Origin: Cotesia glomerata | Lineage: Eukaryota; Arthropoda; Insecta; Hymenoptera; Braconidae | Assembly: GCF_020080835.1 (NCBI RefSeq) | Contig: NC_058164.1 | Coordinates: 6,659,666-6,723,665, forward strand | DNA: 64,000 nt | Direction of reading: 5' to 3' | Shown: positions 21,323 to 32,365 of the stretch, piece by piece | Numbering within the stretch: position 1 is the stretch's first letter | Layout: each line of letters begins with the position of its first letter | Notes under the pieces: model-generated | Seen by the model: the letters and a program-made list of their open reading frames with translations, nothing else | What the model was told of the DNA's origin: nothing | Database searches by the model: none | Translations under genes and position numbers: made by a program

Positions 21323-23869
21323 TTATGATAAAGGTTTATTGAAACCCGGTGACCACCTTGATATTAAACTTTTACTGCTCTCTGATTTTTTTTTCATTAT
21401 TTCTTCTTCTTCCATTTTTTTCTAAACACAAAAATAAAAAAATTAATTATTATTTCGAAGTAAAATAATTAATTGAATTAAAATAAGGAGACACTCTAGA
21501 ATGAGCTTATATTGTTAAAAATATGATCAATGGACAAAATACAAAATCTGTCCTTAATTATTAAGATTTTTTAAGATATAAGCTCATCCTGACGTTACGC
21601 TCATCGAGACCTTTCATTTGAGTACCCACATGCATTTTGATATATTTTTCATATATACATATATATAATATACATAAATATATGAAAAATTGATGTGGGT
21701 ACTCAAATGAAAGGTCTTGATGAGTGTAACATCAGGATGAGCTTATATCTTTAAAAATGTCAATAGTTCACAAGATACAAGGTCATTTCTTAATTATTGA
21801 CATTTTTAAAGATATAAGCTCACCCTGATGTTACACTCGTCGAGACCTTTCATTTGAATACCCACACGATTTTTTTCATATATTTTATATATATGATATT
21901 TCTCATATTTGTGGAATATATAAAATATATAAAAAAAATCGTGTGGGTATTCAAATGAAAGGTCTCGACGAGTGTAACTCCAGGATGAGCTTATATCGTT
22001 AAAAATATCATCAGTAGACAAAATCTTAAATAATTAAATAATATTACCATTAAATTTTGCTGGTTTATAGTAAATGCTGCTACAGGATCGTCGTATTGTT
22101 GATAATGCACCAGAACGTCGCGTACATCGGCAATATCCAGACTTCCCACAGCTAGGAAAATATTTTATATTATTAATAATTTATAAAAAAATATTATTAA
22201 ATATAATATAAAATATTTACTCTTTAAAAACGACGCTAAATAAAACAATGTTGTGTCATCATCGTTGCCGTCCCACCGAGGTATTTTGAAGAGATTGTCT
22301 GGGTGAAGCTTTACGTTGCTAGGGTTCCAGTCCACTACAATAATCTGATAAATTTAAATTAATTAATTTATAATTTTTTAAAAATTATTCAAATCAATAA
22401 TTTGAAATATAATCTCCATAAAAATACAAATCCTCACTTTCTTGAGATCCCTGTTAAGAGCATCCAAATCTTTGACGTGACAACCATCAATAAAGCGCGT
22501 CGCTTCTCTCATTAATTTATGTGCAACTCCTTTGGGGTCTAGTGATGCTAAAACCGGCGCTATCGTCTAGATTAATAAATAATATAATTTATTAATTAGA
22601 AACTAGTTGTGTAATATTAACAAGTGTTTTAAATAAAGTCAATACCGTTTGTGGTTGAGACGTATAAATAACCAGTTCAAAATACTGCGACAAATTGTCT
22701 AAAAATAAGTCTAGTCCAGGACGTTTTTTAAACCTCCAACCGGTTTCATACTAAAATAAATAAATTATACCATTAATTATTTTTTATTAATGACAAACTT
22801 TGTTGTCAATAAACATTAATTTAGCAGATTTTTTAACAATTTTTTAAATAACTGCTAACTGTAATGTCATTGATTACAATAAATAATTTAGAATATTACC
22901 GTCCATTCCGGGTGAATTAACACGTCGTTCAATTCTAGCACTACAACAATTGGCTGAAATGGGTATGGATTGTCTGGTAACAATTTGTCGCTCATAGGAT
23001 TTTGAATTACCTGAAAAATTACTCAATTTATATATTAAAATTTATAACGTTGATGTTAACGAAAATTTATTTAAAAAATTCTACTTTTAAAAGCTCATTT
23101 TTTTTTTAATAAAAAAAATCGACAGATATCTACTGATTTTAATTTCGAGTATTGATGACTTACCTCAGTATAATATTGTAGTCTTTTAAGAACACGGTTC
23201 ATAGTTCTTGGAATAAAAGACATGTGAGAGTACTCATCCTCGATAATGTTGCCCAGTTCATCACGCTGAGGTAGAGACGTTTCGTAAATAAAGAACCCAC
23301 CTCCGATTCCAAAGCTCAGTCCCATCGCAACTAAACTCCACTTTGTGTACTTCCAGGAGTTTTCTCGCCGACGCAGCTCTTCTTCATCAACGCCCATATT
23401 ATCGTGAGACGAGCCTGAACCCTGGTGCCCATCTTGCTTGTCCTTTAAAATTGGGTCTAGGGGAGATTTTGAGCCGGACAATACGGAGGTAGTCACTTCG
23501 GCCCGGTCAGCTGTTAAATAATAAATAATAATTAATTATAAATTTATTAACATATATTTATTACAGACAATTTTTGAAGAATATTTTTTAGTTCTAATTT
23601 AACAATTAAAAAATTAAAATCGTCGGCTAAGTTTACTATTATTTTAATTGACAATTAATGTTTGTGTAATAATTTTTTGATGATGCAAAATTGCTCTAGA
23701 AGCACGTGTCACTGAAAAAAAACTTACTTTGCTTATGAAATTCACATTTCTGAATCGATGGGAGTATATTTATTCGTGCGCCGGATTTACGAAGTGTCAA
23801 ATAATTAGCTGTCAAATTAGAATTGTATAACTTGCAAAAAATTCGGTAATTTCTAGTTGCGAATGCCAT
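21323..23869 (-). CDS. TIMM50: Mitochondrial import inner membrane translocase subunit TIM50
   Basis: TIM50 is the receptor subunit of the TIM23 complex; it takes presequences from the TOM channel in the intermembrane space. Eight exons (23869-23728, 23510-23164, 23010-22900, 22750-22646, 22566-22438, 22344-22221, 22151-22048, 21421-21323) join in frame to 386 residues. The order is an Arg/Lys-rich presequence (residues 1-47), an acidic linker, one membrane helix (about 105-123, VAMGLSFGIGGGFFIY) and the FCP1/NIF-like domain: VLELNDVLIHPEW, TGWRFKKRPG, FELVIYTSQ, DATR-like EATRFIDG, HVKDL, IIVVDW, PWDG-like PRWDGNDDD. The catalytic DxDx(T/V) is LELNDVL, so it is phosphatase-dead, as in other animal TIM50. 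It is convergent with the TAF1C-like gene (197 bp between stops); an AATAAA on this strand lies at 21,256-21,251. Confidence 0.94.
21480..22030. repeat. Pair of Helitron-derived hairpin modules inside the last TIM50 intron
   Basis: Two adjacent inverted-repeat modules each read GATATAAGCTCATCCTGA... through TTTCATTTGAGTACCCACA..., an (AT)-rich loop, then the reverse complement. They match the internal module of the Helitron family in the right half of the window, but no Helitron ends are visible here. Together they make up most of the intron between exons 7 and 8. Confidence 0.75.
22795..22880 (-). repeat. Short reverse copy of the AT-rich interspersed repeat
   Basis: It holds the reverse complement of the repeat start (AACTGCTAACTGTAATGTCA) and its end motif (AATTTAGCAGATTTTTTAAC) with the middle missing. 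It lies in the TIM50 intron between exons 3 and 4. Confidence 0.45.
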
Positions 23870-24579
23870 TGCGTTTACTGGAATTTCTTGTTATTTTGAT
23901 TTTTTGGTTATGCACTGTTCGGTATTATATATTTTTTATAATGTGAAAAAGTCTAGAAAGTACTGAGTTAAGTTTTCGATTGTTGGTAACAATAATATCT
24001 ATTGTATCTGGACATACAATGCATTTAATTTTTACAGTTGGTAAGATGAATTTTTTTTATGAAAGTCAATAAATTATAATAATAAAATTTATTTTTCTAA
24101 TTAATTTTTAGAAAAATTAAAAAAATTGATGAATATCAAACTTTTACAATTTTTTTTTTTTTCTATTTAATTGCAAAATTTATTTAAAACACAATTTATA
24201 TAAATAAAATTCCTCAAAAAAAATGATTAAAAATTTTAAGTTTTGATTTTTTAATCAAATAAATTTTAAATAATAAATAAATATTCTTATTTATAAAAAT
24301 AAAATTTAATATTTCTTCTTAAATAAAATCTTCTCATTAAAGTTCATTTTTTCTAAATCAAAAATTAAAAAGTAAATTTTTAATTCAATAAAATAAATAA
24401 TGTAAAAATTGAAGAATTAGAGCGAAAAATTTAAAATAAATTGCAAAATAAATATTTACCTAAACAAGTTACAAGTTACTAAAATATTGTTTATAGTTTT
24501 TATCAGAGAGTTTATCACAGGAGTAAAGAGTAGAGTAAAGAGAGCAAAGTGCGGGCAGAAGTTGGTAGAGAAAATTTAC
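23870..24579. other. TIM50 promoter region and A/T-rich spacer
   Basis: About 700 bp lie between the canonical TIM50 start and the upstream candidate exon. It is almost entirely A/T below 24,480. The TIM50 core promoter must lie near 23,900-23,960, where I see no decisive motif. Confidence 0.4.
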
Positions 24580-24646
24580 CTCGGAAACCTGTAAGCAAAT
24601 TCATTTGACGAACGAATACATTTGAAACACCCTGTGCTTGAATCAT
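24580..24646 (-). CDS. Candidate alternative first exon (possibly TIM50)
   Basis: On the minus strand, ATG at 24,646 opens 22 codons plus one base (MIQAQGVSNVFVRQMNLL, then TGFR), ending at a good donor GAG|GTAAAT. The phase equals that of canonical TIM50 exon 1, so it can join TIM50 exon 2 (CT GAC CGG) in frame. The peptide has Arg residues, no acidic residue and alternating hydrophobics, as in a mitochondrial presequence. The 120 bp upstream is unusually C-rich, like a 5' UTR or core promoter. Alternatives are the first exon of an unrelated minus-strand gene, or chance. There is no homology that I recognise. Confidence 0.4.
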
Positions 24647-24659
24647 GTGCAGGCTCGAA

Positions 24660-27316
24660 GGGGATGATGTAGACTGGCCGGGTGGGTGGCTGGTTGGTTG
24701 GTTAGACAGTTGGAAATGTCAGAGAGGGTAGCTTTAACTCGCGACGAGTAGGGTCATCGGTGGAGTTCAGAGTAAATTGCGTTGAATTTAATTAAATTGA
24801 TTCCAATGATTTTTAAATACATACCCTCTGTCCTCTTTTATTTTATTGTACTTTTTTAATGGAATTTTTTTAATTACACTACACAAATAAAAAAATTTAA
24901 TCAAATTTCACGGATTTCCCAGACATCCAGACAGACACCGACACCAATTGACATCCATCCCCGTTTCAATTTTCGTCACGACATGAATAAATTATTTTAC
25001 CTTGTTTCGTTCCTCTTTTTGCATTATTTCGATTTTTATAGATTCTATGCACAATACAATCCACAGAAATTATATTTTATTATCAAATAAAAATAAGTAA
25101 CTGCAGTCCGAAAAATCAAGGACAACTTGTCTGTTTTTTTTTTTTTACTGTAATATAATGGACAACCGATTTTATTTGTCAATGTAGCGATAGTGATGTA
25201 TAAATTCATTGACCGACGTTTATTTATTTTTCAGGACTCAGTTTAAAGTTTATCGATCCCGCTCAGTCATATTGATTGAATAAACCATTTATTTTTATTC
25301 TCATTGTTAATTGAAAGTTATTAAAAAACTGATTGCACTGCAATATATCGAAATTTGTTCAATTAATTTTAACTAAGTTTTTCTTTATAAATTTCTTAAT
25401 TATTGAAGCTTACTTTAAATATTCTTTTAATTTTTAATAAATATTCATTTTATATTTTTTATATCCATAAAACTTAATTAAAGAATACACGAATAAATTT
25501 GAATTAATTAGGTAATTTAATTTTATTTTATTTCAATTCATTAATAATAAATATTTTTTATCAGTGCGCATTTTATTTAAAATTTTTCTTTACTCTTAAA
25601 TTTAAATATTTAAAAAATTTTGATTTTAAGAAAATATAAATTTGTTAAAATTAAATTAAAAATAGTTTATTAAAAATAAAATTTTATGTCAATAAAATTA
25701 ATAAAACTACTTAAAAAAAAAAAAAAATAAAGATCTTAACTGTTAAATAAATAAATTTGTCTATATTTAATAATTTTTTTTATCAAAAAATTTGTCTTAA
25801 AGCATAATAAAGATTTATTACTCGCTAATATTTTTAATATAAAATTTTCATCAATGAACGTTTGAATTCTCTCACAACTTTAAACTATAAAAGTCATTGA
25901 AGTATTTATCGAGTTGGGTCAAGGATAAAATATTAATCTCCCTAAAATCTCCAAATAATTTAGCTTCGCATAAAAACGGAATATTAACTGATTAAATAAT
26001 CAAGGCTACTTTACGAGTGTCAGTAATTAGAGCAGAATATCAATAATTAGCTCAATTCTTCTGACAGGATGTCAATAATTCAGAATGGATTCCATATTCA
26101 GCTCAAATAATTGTTAACTTCCAAAGTAATTTACATTACGAGCAGAGGTGATATTAACTGACGTAGGATCTCTTCAATGCTGGCTTAAATTTAATCGTTG
26201 ATCGTAACAATTAACCCGGCAATTATCGGTGCATTATATTAAAAAAGAACAATTTTTTTCGGTGAGTCATTTCGCCCGATAAGCTCCAAGTAAAATAATA
26301 TTATTAATAACAGTAGTGGTGGAAGCACAGGTTGATAAAAAACAAAATAAAGTAGATGTTAGTTGCATCAGTCGTATAATCGAAATATCGCGTGTAAAAC
26401 GTTGGTTCAAGCTAATTCCATTACCAGAGGGAATAATTTATGGAGACTATTTATGTAGTGCACCGGTACAATACACACCAGCCCTTAACTCACAACACAA
26501 TAGTACACTACTTTTTTTATCCATTAAATAATCTAACACTGCGTTTGTCACGTGTGGCTTGCACGTTAACAAATATCTTTTATAAATACATGCATGTATT
26601 ATTGTACTTAGTATACAAATATATATTAATATTAATATAAATAACAAATGTATATTTTGTAGGAATAAATACATTTAAAAAGTTACACAAAGTTTTGTTA
26701 CAACAAAATAAATACAATAACACGGTAAAGATAAATGACGTCAAGTGTACAAATGTAATTTCGTTTGCGTGGTAATGTATTTGCTTTTTTATGTATTGCG
26801 CTGCTGTGCTATACACTATCAACATTGTATGCTGGATTACACACAAGCACACATCAGTAGGTAGAGGAGCATGAACCTGTACCGTGCATAAACATGAACA
26901 CACGCGTATTCACCGAGATATAAAATTAGTTAGTAGCCAACTGCTAACAAACACGTTATGACACGTGGAAACATGATTAATTATTTAAAAATTCTCTCGA
27001 CGGTAAACATGACGAATTGGTAAAAAATAATTACCCGCCAGCTAGATTCTACTTTCAGACATTGGACATTATTATTAACTGCATTGTGAGAGCTAGTCCA
27101 GCTATTTATGTTTTTTTTTTTTTTTTTATAAGTTACTCTTAGGTATTATGAGGACGCTTGTTTTAGGGTCATTGCTTTTGTTGACGTGTCTCGAGTCATT
27201 TTTATAAGAAAAAAATTCTATTAGTAACTAATCGGCGGCCTGATTTAAAAAAGAGTAATTGATATTTTTTTTTATATGCACGGAAAATAAATTAATTAAG
27301 AAATTTTTTAATAAAA
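24660..27316. other. A/T-rich desert segment with one unique island
   Basis: 24,660-24,790 is a GC-richer, C-rich (minus strand) stretch beside the candidate exon. 26,130-26,960 is moderately complex unique DNA with short chance frames on both strands and no splice-linked coding pattern. The remainder is simple A/T DNA. No gene is supported. Confidence 0.5.
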
Positions 27317-27429
27317 AACTTTGCTGTCACTATGTGACTGCCGTGACTTGTGAACTATAAGTAAATAAAACTTTGCTTTATTAAATAATGACTTTTTGTG
27401 AAATTGCACTGTACTTTTTTAAATATTGA

Positions 27430-27516
27430 CGTTTTTAAAGATATAAGCTCATCCTGACGTTACACTCATCAAGAGCTTTCAGTTGAGTACCCACATGCAT
27501 TTTTGATATATTTTTC

Positions 27517-27558
<42 letters not shown>

Positions 27559-27559
27559 C

Positions 27560-27591
<32 letters not shown>

Positions 27592-29579
27592 TTTTAGAGA
27601 TATAAGCTCATCCCGATGTTATACTCATCAAGAGCTTTCATTTGAGTACCCACATGGATTTTTGATATATTTTTCATATATACATATATATAACATATAT
27701 TTTAAAGATATAAGCTCATCCCGATGTTATACTCATCAAGAGCTTTCATTTGAATACCCACATGCGTTTTTGATATATTTTTCATATATACATATATATG
27801 ATATATATAAATATATAAAATTGATGTGGGTACTCAAATAAACGGTCTTGATGAGGTAATGTCGGAATGAGCTTATATCTTTAAAAATGTCAGTAGTTCA
27901 CAAGATACAAGGTCATTTCTTAATTATTGATATTTTAAAGATATAAGCTCATCCCGATGTTACACTCATCAAGAGCTTTCATTTGAGTATCCACATGCGT
28001 TTTTGATATATTTTTCATATATACATATATATTTTAAAGATATAAGCTCATCCCGATGTTATACTCATCAAGAGCTTTCATTTGAGTACCCACATGCATT
28101 TTTGATATATTTTTCATATATACATATATATAACATATATTTTAAAGATATAAGCTCATCCCGATGTTATACTCATCAAGAGCTTTCATTTGAGTACCCA
28201 CATGCGTTTTTGATATATTTTTCATATATACATATATATGATATATATAAATATAGCAAAATTGATGTGGGTACTCAATAATGGTCTTGATGAGTGTAAT
28301 GTCGGAATGAGCTTATATCTTTAAAAATGTCAGTAGTTCACAAGATACAAGGTCATTTCTTAATTATTGATATTTTAAAGATATAAGCTCATCCCGATGT
28401 TACACTCATCAAGAGCTTTCATTTGAGTATCCACATGCGTTTTTGATATATTTTTCATATATACATATATATTTTAAAGATATAAGCTCATCCCGATGTT
28501 ATACTCATCAAGAGCTTTCATTTGAGTACCCACATGCATTTTTGATATATTTTTCATATATACATATATATAACATATATTTTAAAGATATAAGCTCATC
28601 CCGATGTTATACTCATCAAGAGCTTTCATTTGAATACCCACATGCGTTTTTGATATATTTTTCATATATACATATATATGATATATATAAATATATAAAA
28701 AATTGATGTGGGTACTCAAATAAACGGTCTTGATGAGTGTAATGTCGGAATGAGCTTATATCTTTAAAAATGTCAGTAGTTCACAAGATACAAGGTCATT
28801 TCTTAATTATTGATATTTTAAAGATATAAGCTCATCCCGATGTTACACTCATCAAGAGCTTTCATTTGAGTATCCACATGCGTTTTTGATATATTTTTCA
28901 TATATACATATATATTTTAAAGATATAAGCTCATCCCGATGTTATACTCATCAAGAGCTTTCATTTGAGTACCCACATGCATTTTTGATATATTTTTCAT
29001 ATATACATATATATAACATATATTTTAAAGATATAAGCTCATCCCGATGTTATACTCATCAAGAGCTTTCATTTGAGTACCCACATGCGTTTTTGATATA
29101 TTTTTCATATATACATATATATGATATATATAAATATATAAAAAATTGATGTGGGTACTCAAATAAACGGTCTTGATGAGTGTAATGTCGGAATGAGCTT
29201 ATATCTTTAAAAATGTCAGTAGTTCACAAGATACAAGGTCATTTCTTAATTATTGATATTTTAAAGATATAAGCTCATCCCGATGTTACACTCATCAAGA
29301 GCTTTCATTTGAGTATCCACATGCGTTTTTGATATATTTTTCATATATACATATATATTTTAAAGATATAAGCTCATCCCGATGTTATACTCATCAAGAG
29401 CTTTCATTTGAGTACCCACATGCATTTTTGATATATTTTTCATATATACATATATATAACATATATTTTAAAGATATAAGCTCATCCCGATGTTATACTC
29501 ATCAAGAGCTTTCATTTGAGTACCCACATGCGTTTTTGATATATTTTTCATATATACATATATATGATATATATAAATA
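27430..29579. repeat. Tandem array of about 443-bp hairpin units inside Helitron 1
   Basis: A marker phrase (GTCAGTAGTTCACAAGATAC) recurs near 27,885, 28,328, 28,770 and 29,213, and again near 31,898 after the inserted Helitron. The spacing is 442-444 bp once the insertion is removed. Each unit holds three arms ATAAGCTCATCCCGATGTTA...CATTTGAGT and one opposing arm, with TATATATA loops. Units are nearly identical, so amplification is recent. Repeated short frames seen across it are by-products of the repeat. Confidence 0.88.
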
Positions 29580-29679
29580 CTAGCGAACCCAGTCCGCTTC
29601 GCCGGGCTAAAGCTTAGTGTATTGAACAAAGTACATATTTTAATATATTGTAAATAATTAATTCTATTCTCGCAATATG

Positions 29680-29874
29680 TCAACCATCATTCATCTTCGA
29701 GTTCATTTTCTTCAAGCTCTCTCTCTCTAGCGGGTGAAAAATTTTAAATAAACTCATAAACATATCAGTTAGTGTAGCATCCACTTTGTGATCTATACAA
29801 AAAAATATCGGGCTCATCGCAACATCGGCGATCAAAGTACGATGCAAGGCTTGAGCATTGTAAATGTGGATAAC
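29680..29874 (-). pseudogene. Possible captured terminal exon within Helitron 2
   Basis: On the minus strand a pyrimidine-rich tract ends in TTTTCAG at 29,875, a textbook acceptor, followed by a 64-codon open frame (VIHIYNAQALHRTLIADVAM ... SKMNDG) to a TGA at 29,680. A second frame is also open for about 36 codons, so the frame is not certain. Helitrons often capture host gene fragments with splice sites. I do not recognise the peptide, and it might instead be a remnant of the Helitron's own gene. Confidence 0.35.
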
Positions 29875-30096
29875 CTGAAAATCGTATCAATTAAGAAAAA
29901 GAAGAGATAATCAATTTTAAATTGTTGTTATTGATTGCAAATTTGTATTTTCTATAGTTATAATTATGACTTTATATGTAATACATCGAATTCACTTATA
30001 TTCTACCCGACGTTCATAAAAGTTTAGAATGAACAGCTCAGAATACTCCTTTAACATCATCAAGTAGTTCACATTATTTTTCTCGACGGTAAACAT

Positions 30097-30330
30097 AATA
30101 GTATATTACACACCTAGGGAAGTAAAGTAAGAAATGTCTCAGATCACATGTAATTGTTGGCCGAGGCGAAGCCGAGGTCAACAAACATGTGATCTGAGGC
30201 TTTCTTATTTACTTCCCGAGGAGTGTATACTATTTTTTTGTCCGACGAAGGCGGAAAGCGGCAATTTAGTTTAGCGCAGCGGGACGAAAGTTGCCACTTT
30301 CCGCCCGGAGGGCAAAAAAATAATTCGTGT
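30097..30330. repeat. Two nested foldbacks inside Helitron 2
   Basis: Arms 30,097-30,151 and 30,184-30,235 are inverted copies of about 50 bp with a few differences (shared core CAGATCACATGT and GGGAAGTAAA), around a 33-bp GC-rich loop. Directly beside it, GCGGAAAGCGGCAA (about 30,250) is inverted as TTGCCACTTTCCGC (about 30,290). Both look like an old TIR element or stem-loop cargo. The family is not recognised. Confidence 0.6.
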
Positions 30331-30431
30331 TCTCGGATGTTCTGAAGCCAATTATATTTGAAATTACTCCAGCAAATCTTGTTCAGGTTTAAAAAAAAAT
30401 TATGTTTAGTTTTGACAGACAAATATTGATG

Positions 30432-31813
30432 TTAAATAACGAATGATATATTTAAAGTGAGCTGATTTGTTTTTTAAATAAATTATATGTTTTGTTTATA
30501 AATGAAGATTAGTTATATCTCTTATTTTCTTATTTAAAATAAGTTGTAAAATATCTCACTGAATTTAATGAGAAAACATTTTATTGCCTTCATTGACGCA
30601 TATAAAATTTTAAATCAGTTGATCGCTATAGAACTTAATGCATTGAAGCGCTATCTGATGGTAATATTTAATGACATGGACATCATATTTAATTTCTCCG
30701 TGGAAAAATACATGGTCATACCAATTTTTATGACAATCGGTTGAACGGGGCGGAAGTCGATACTTGACAGCGCCGCCTGGTGGCGAGTTACATCAATGGG
30801 CATAGCATATTCGTTTTCTCCGTCGAAAAATACATGGTCGTACCAATTTTTATGACAATCGGTTGAACGGGGCGGAAGTCGATACTTTACAGCGCTGCCT
30901 GGTGGCGAGTTACATCAATGGGCATAGCATATAAACCTTCTCCGTAAAAAAATACATAATTATACCAATTTTCATAATGATCAGTCAAATAGTTTCCGAG
31001 TTTATCTATGTCATATATACAAACATCCTCTTTTATATATATAGATTATAAGTTATTTTTTATTTTATTGCTTTATTTTTATTTTCAATAACAAATGATA
31101 TATTTGAAGTTAGCTGATTTGATTTTTAAATAAATTATATTTTTTTGTTTACAAATGAAGGTTAGTTATTTCTTTTATTTTCTTATTTAATATAAGTTGT
31201 AAAATAACTCATTGAATTTAATGAGAAAACATTTTATTGCATTCATTGCCGCATATAAAATTTTAAATCAGTTGATCGCTATAGAACTTAATGCATTGAA
31301 GCGCTATATGATGGTGATATTTAATAACATGGACATCATATTTACTTTCTCTGCGGTAAAATACATGGTCATGCCAATTTTTATGACAATCGGTTGAACG
31401 GGGCGGAAGTCGATACTTGACAGCGCCGCCTGGTGGCGAGTTACATCAATGGACATAGCATGTTCGTTTTCTTCATAGAAAAATACATGGTCATGCCAAT
31501 TTTTATGACAATCGGTTGAACGGGGCGGAAGTCGATACTTGACAGCGCCGCCTGGTGGCGAGTTACATCAATGGACATAGCATGTTCGTTTTCTTCATAG
31601 AAAAATACATGGTCATGCCAATTTTTATGACAATCGGTTGAACGGGGCGGAAGTCGATACTTGACAGCGCCGCCTGGTGGCGAGTTACATCAATGGGCAT
31701 AGCATATAAACCTTCTCCGTGATAAAATACATAAGCATACCAATTTTCATAATGATCGGTCAAATAGTTTCTGAGTTTATCGATGACATATATACAAACA
31801 TCCTCTTTTATAT
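30432..31813. repeat. Duplicated 5'-terminal block of Helitron 2 with 116-119-bp subrepeats
   Basis: Two blocks, about 30,432-31,045 and 31,091-31,820, share the start AATGATATATTTGAAGTTAG and both finish at the Helitron 5' terminus (complement of TCTATATATATAAAAGAGGA). Each contains tandem subunits of 116-119 bp with AACGGGGCGGAAGTCGATAC and GCCGCCTGGTGGCGAGTTAC: two units in the first block, three in the second. Confidence 0.82.
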
Positions 31814-31820
31814 ATATAGA

Positions 31821-32365
31821 TATAAAAAATTGATGTGGGTACTCAAATAAACGGTCTTGATGAGTGTAATGTCGGAATGAGCTTATATCTTTAAAAATGT
31901 CAGTAGTTCACAAGATACAAGGTCATTTCTTAATTATTGATATTTTAAAGATATAAGCTCATCCCGATGTTACACTCATCAAGAGCTTTCATTTGAGTTC
32001 CCACATGTATTTTGATATATTTTTCATGTATACACATATATAATATATATAAATATATGAAAAATTGATATGGGTACTCAAATGAAAGGTCTTGATGAGT
32101 GTAATGTCGGGGTGAGCTTATATCTTTAAAAATGTCAATACTTCACAAGATATAAGGTCATTTCTTAATTATCTATTTAGAGATAGAGTATTTTCAGATG
32201 CAGCCTGAATACTCGTCATAATAAATTGACTATTGATGAGAATGATATGAAACCTTGAAAAGGCACAAGTCCAGGTCAATACCTTTCTAATGATACCAAA
32301 TTTAACCATAAAAACCCATTTTATCATAATAAATACACTTGCCACAAAATTTTGCTTATTCTCTT
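31821..32365 (-). mobile_element. 5'-side remainder of Helitron 1
   Basis: The hairpin array resumes exactly where Helitron 2 interrupted it, followed by the family's unique 5' region in reverse: TAGAGATAGAGTATTTTC, GCAGCCTGAATACT, CCTTGAAAAGGCAC and TTGCTTATTCTCTT. At 32,365 it is cut by the non-LTR insertion. Confidence 0.8.

Larger units (their letters stand above)
29580..31820 (-). mobile_element. Second, distinct Helitron (family 2) inserted in the hairpin array
   Basis: Read in reverse it starts TCTATATATATAAAAGAGGA (at 31,820) and ends ...GGGTTCGCTAG (at 29,580), after a GC-rich hairpin-like AGCCCGGCGAAGCGGACTG: TC start and CTAG end, the Helitron hallmarks. Flanks are A at 29,579 and T at 31,821. 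Joining them restores the sequence of the intact neighbouring units exactly, with no target duplication. The internal phrase ATTGTCATAAAAATTGG and repeats with GTAACTCGCCACCAGGCGGC are typical of arthropod Helitron leaders. No Rep/helicase is encoded, so it is non-autonomous. Confidence 0.9.

Noticed and set aside
27430..29579. CRISPR-like array of regular repeats
   Set aside because: Units are about 443 bp with inverted arms and no unique spacers, in eukaryotic DNA inside a Helitron.
27503..29583. Series of repeated open frames with a shared peptide across the hairpin array
   Set aside because: They repeat because the DNA repeats, begin in TATATA loops, and translate the hairpin arms. There is no promoter, domain or codon bias.
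30144..30422. 92-codon minus-strand frame inside Helitron 2
   Set aside because: It translates the foldback arms and loop. The inverted repeats, not coding, explain the open frame.
31212..31763. Frames over the 116-119-bp subrepeats of Helitron 2
   Set aside because: They are repeats of the Helitron leader sequence without an initiation context or Rep/helicase motifs.
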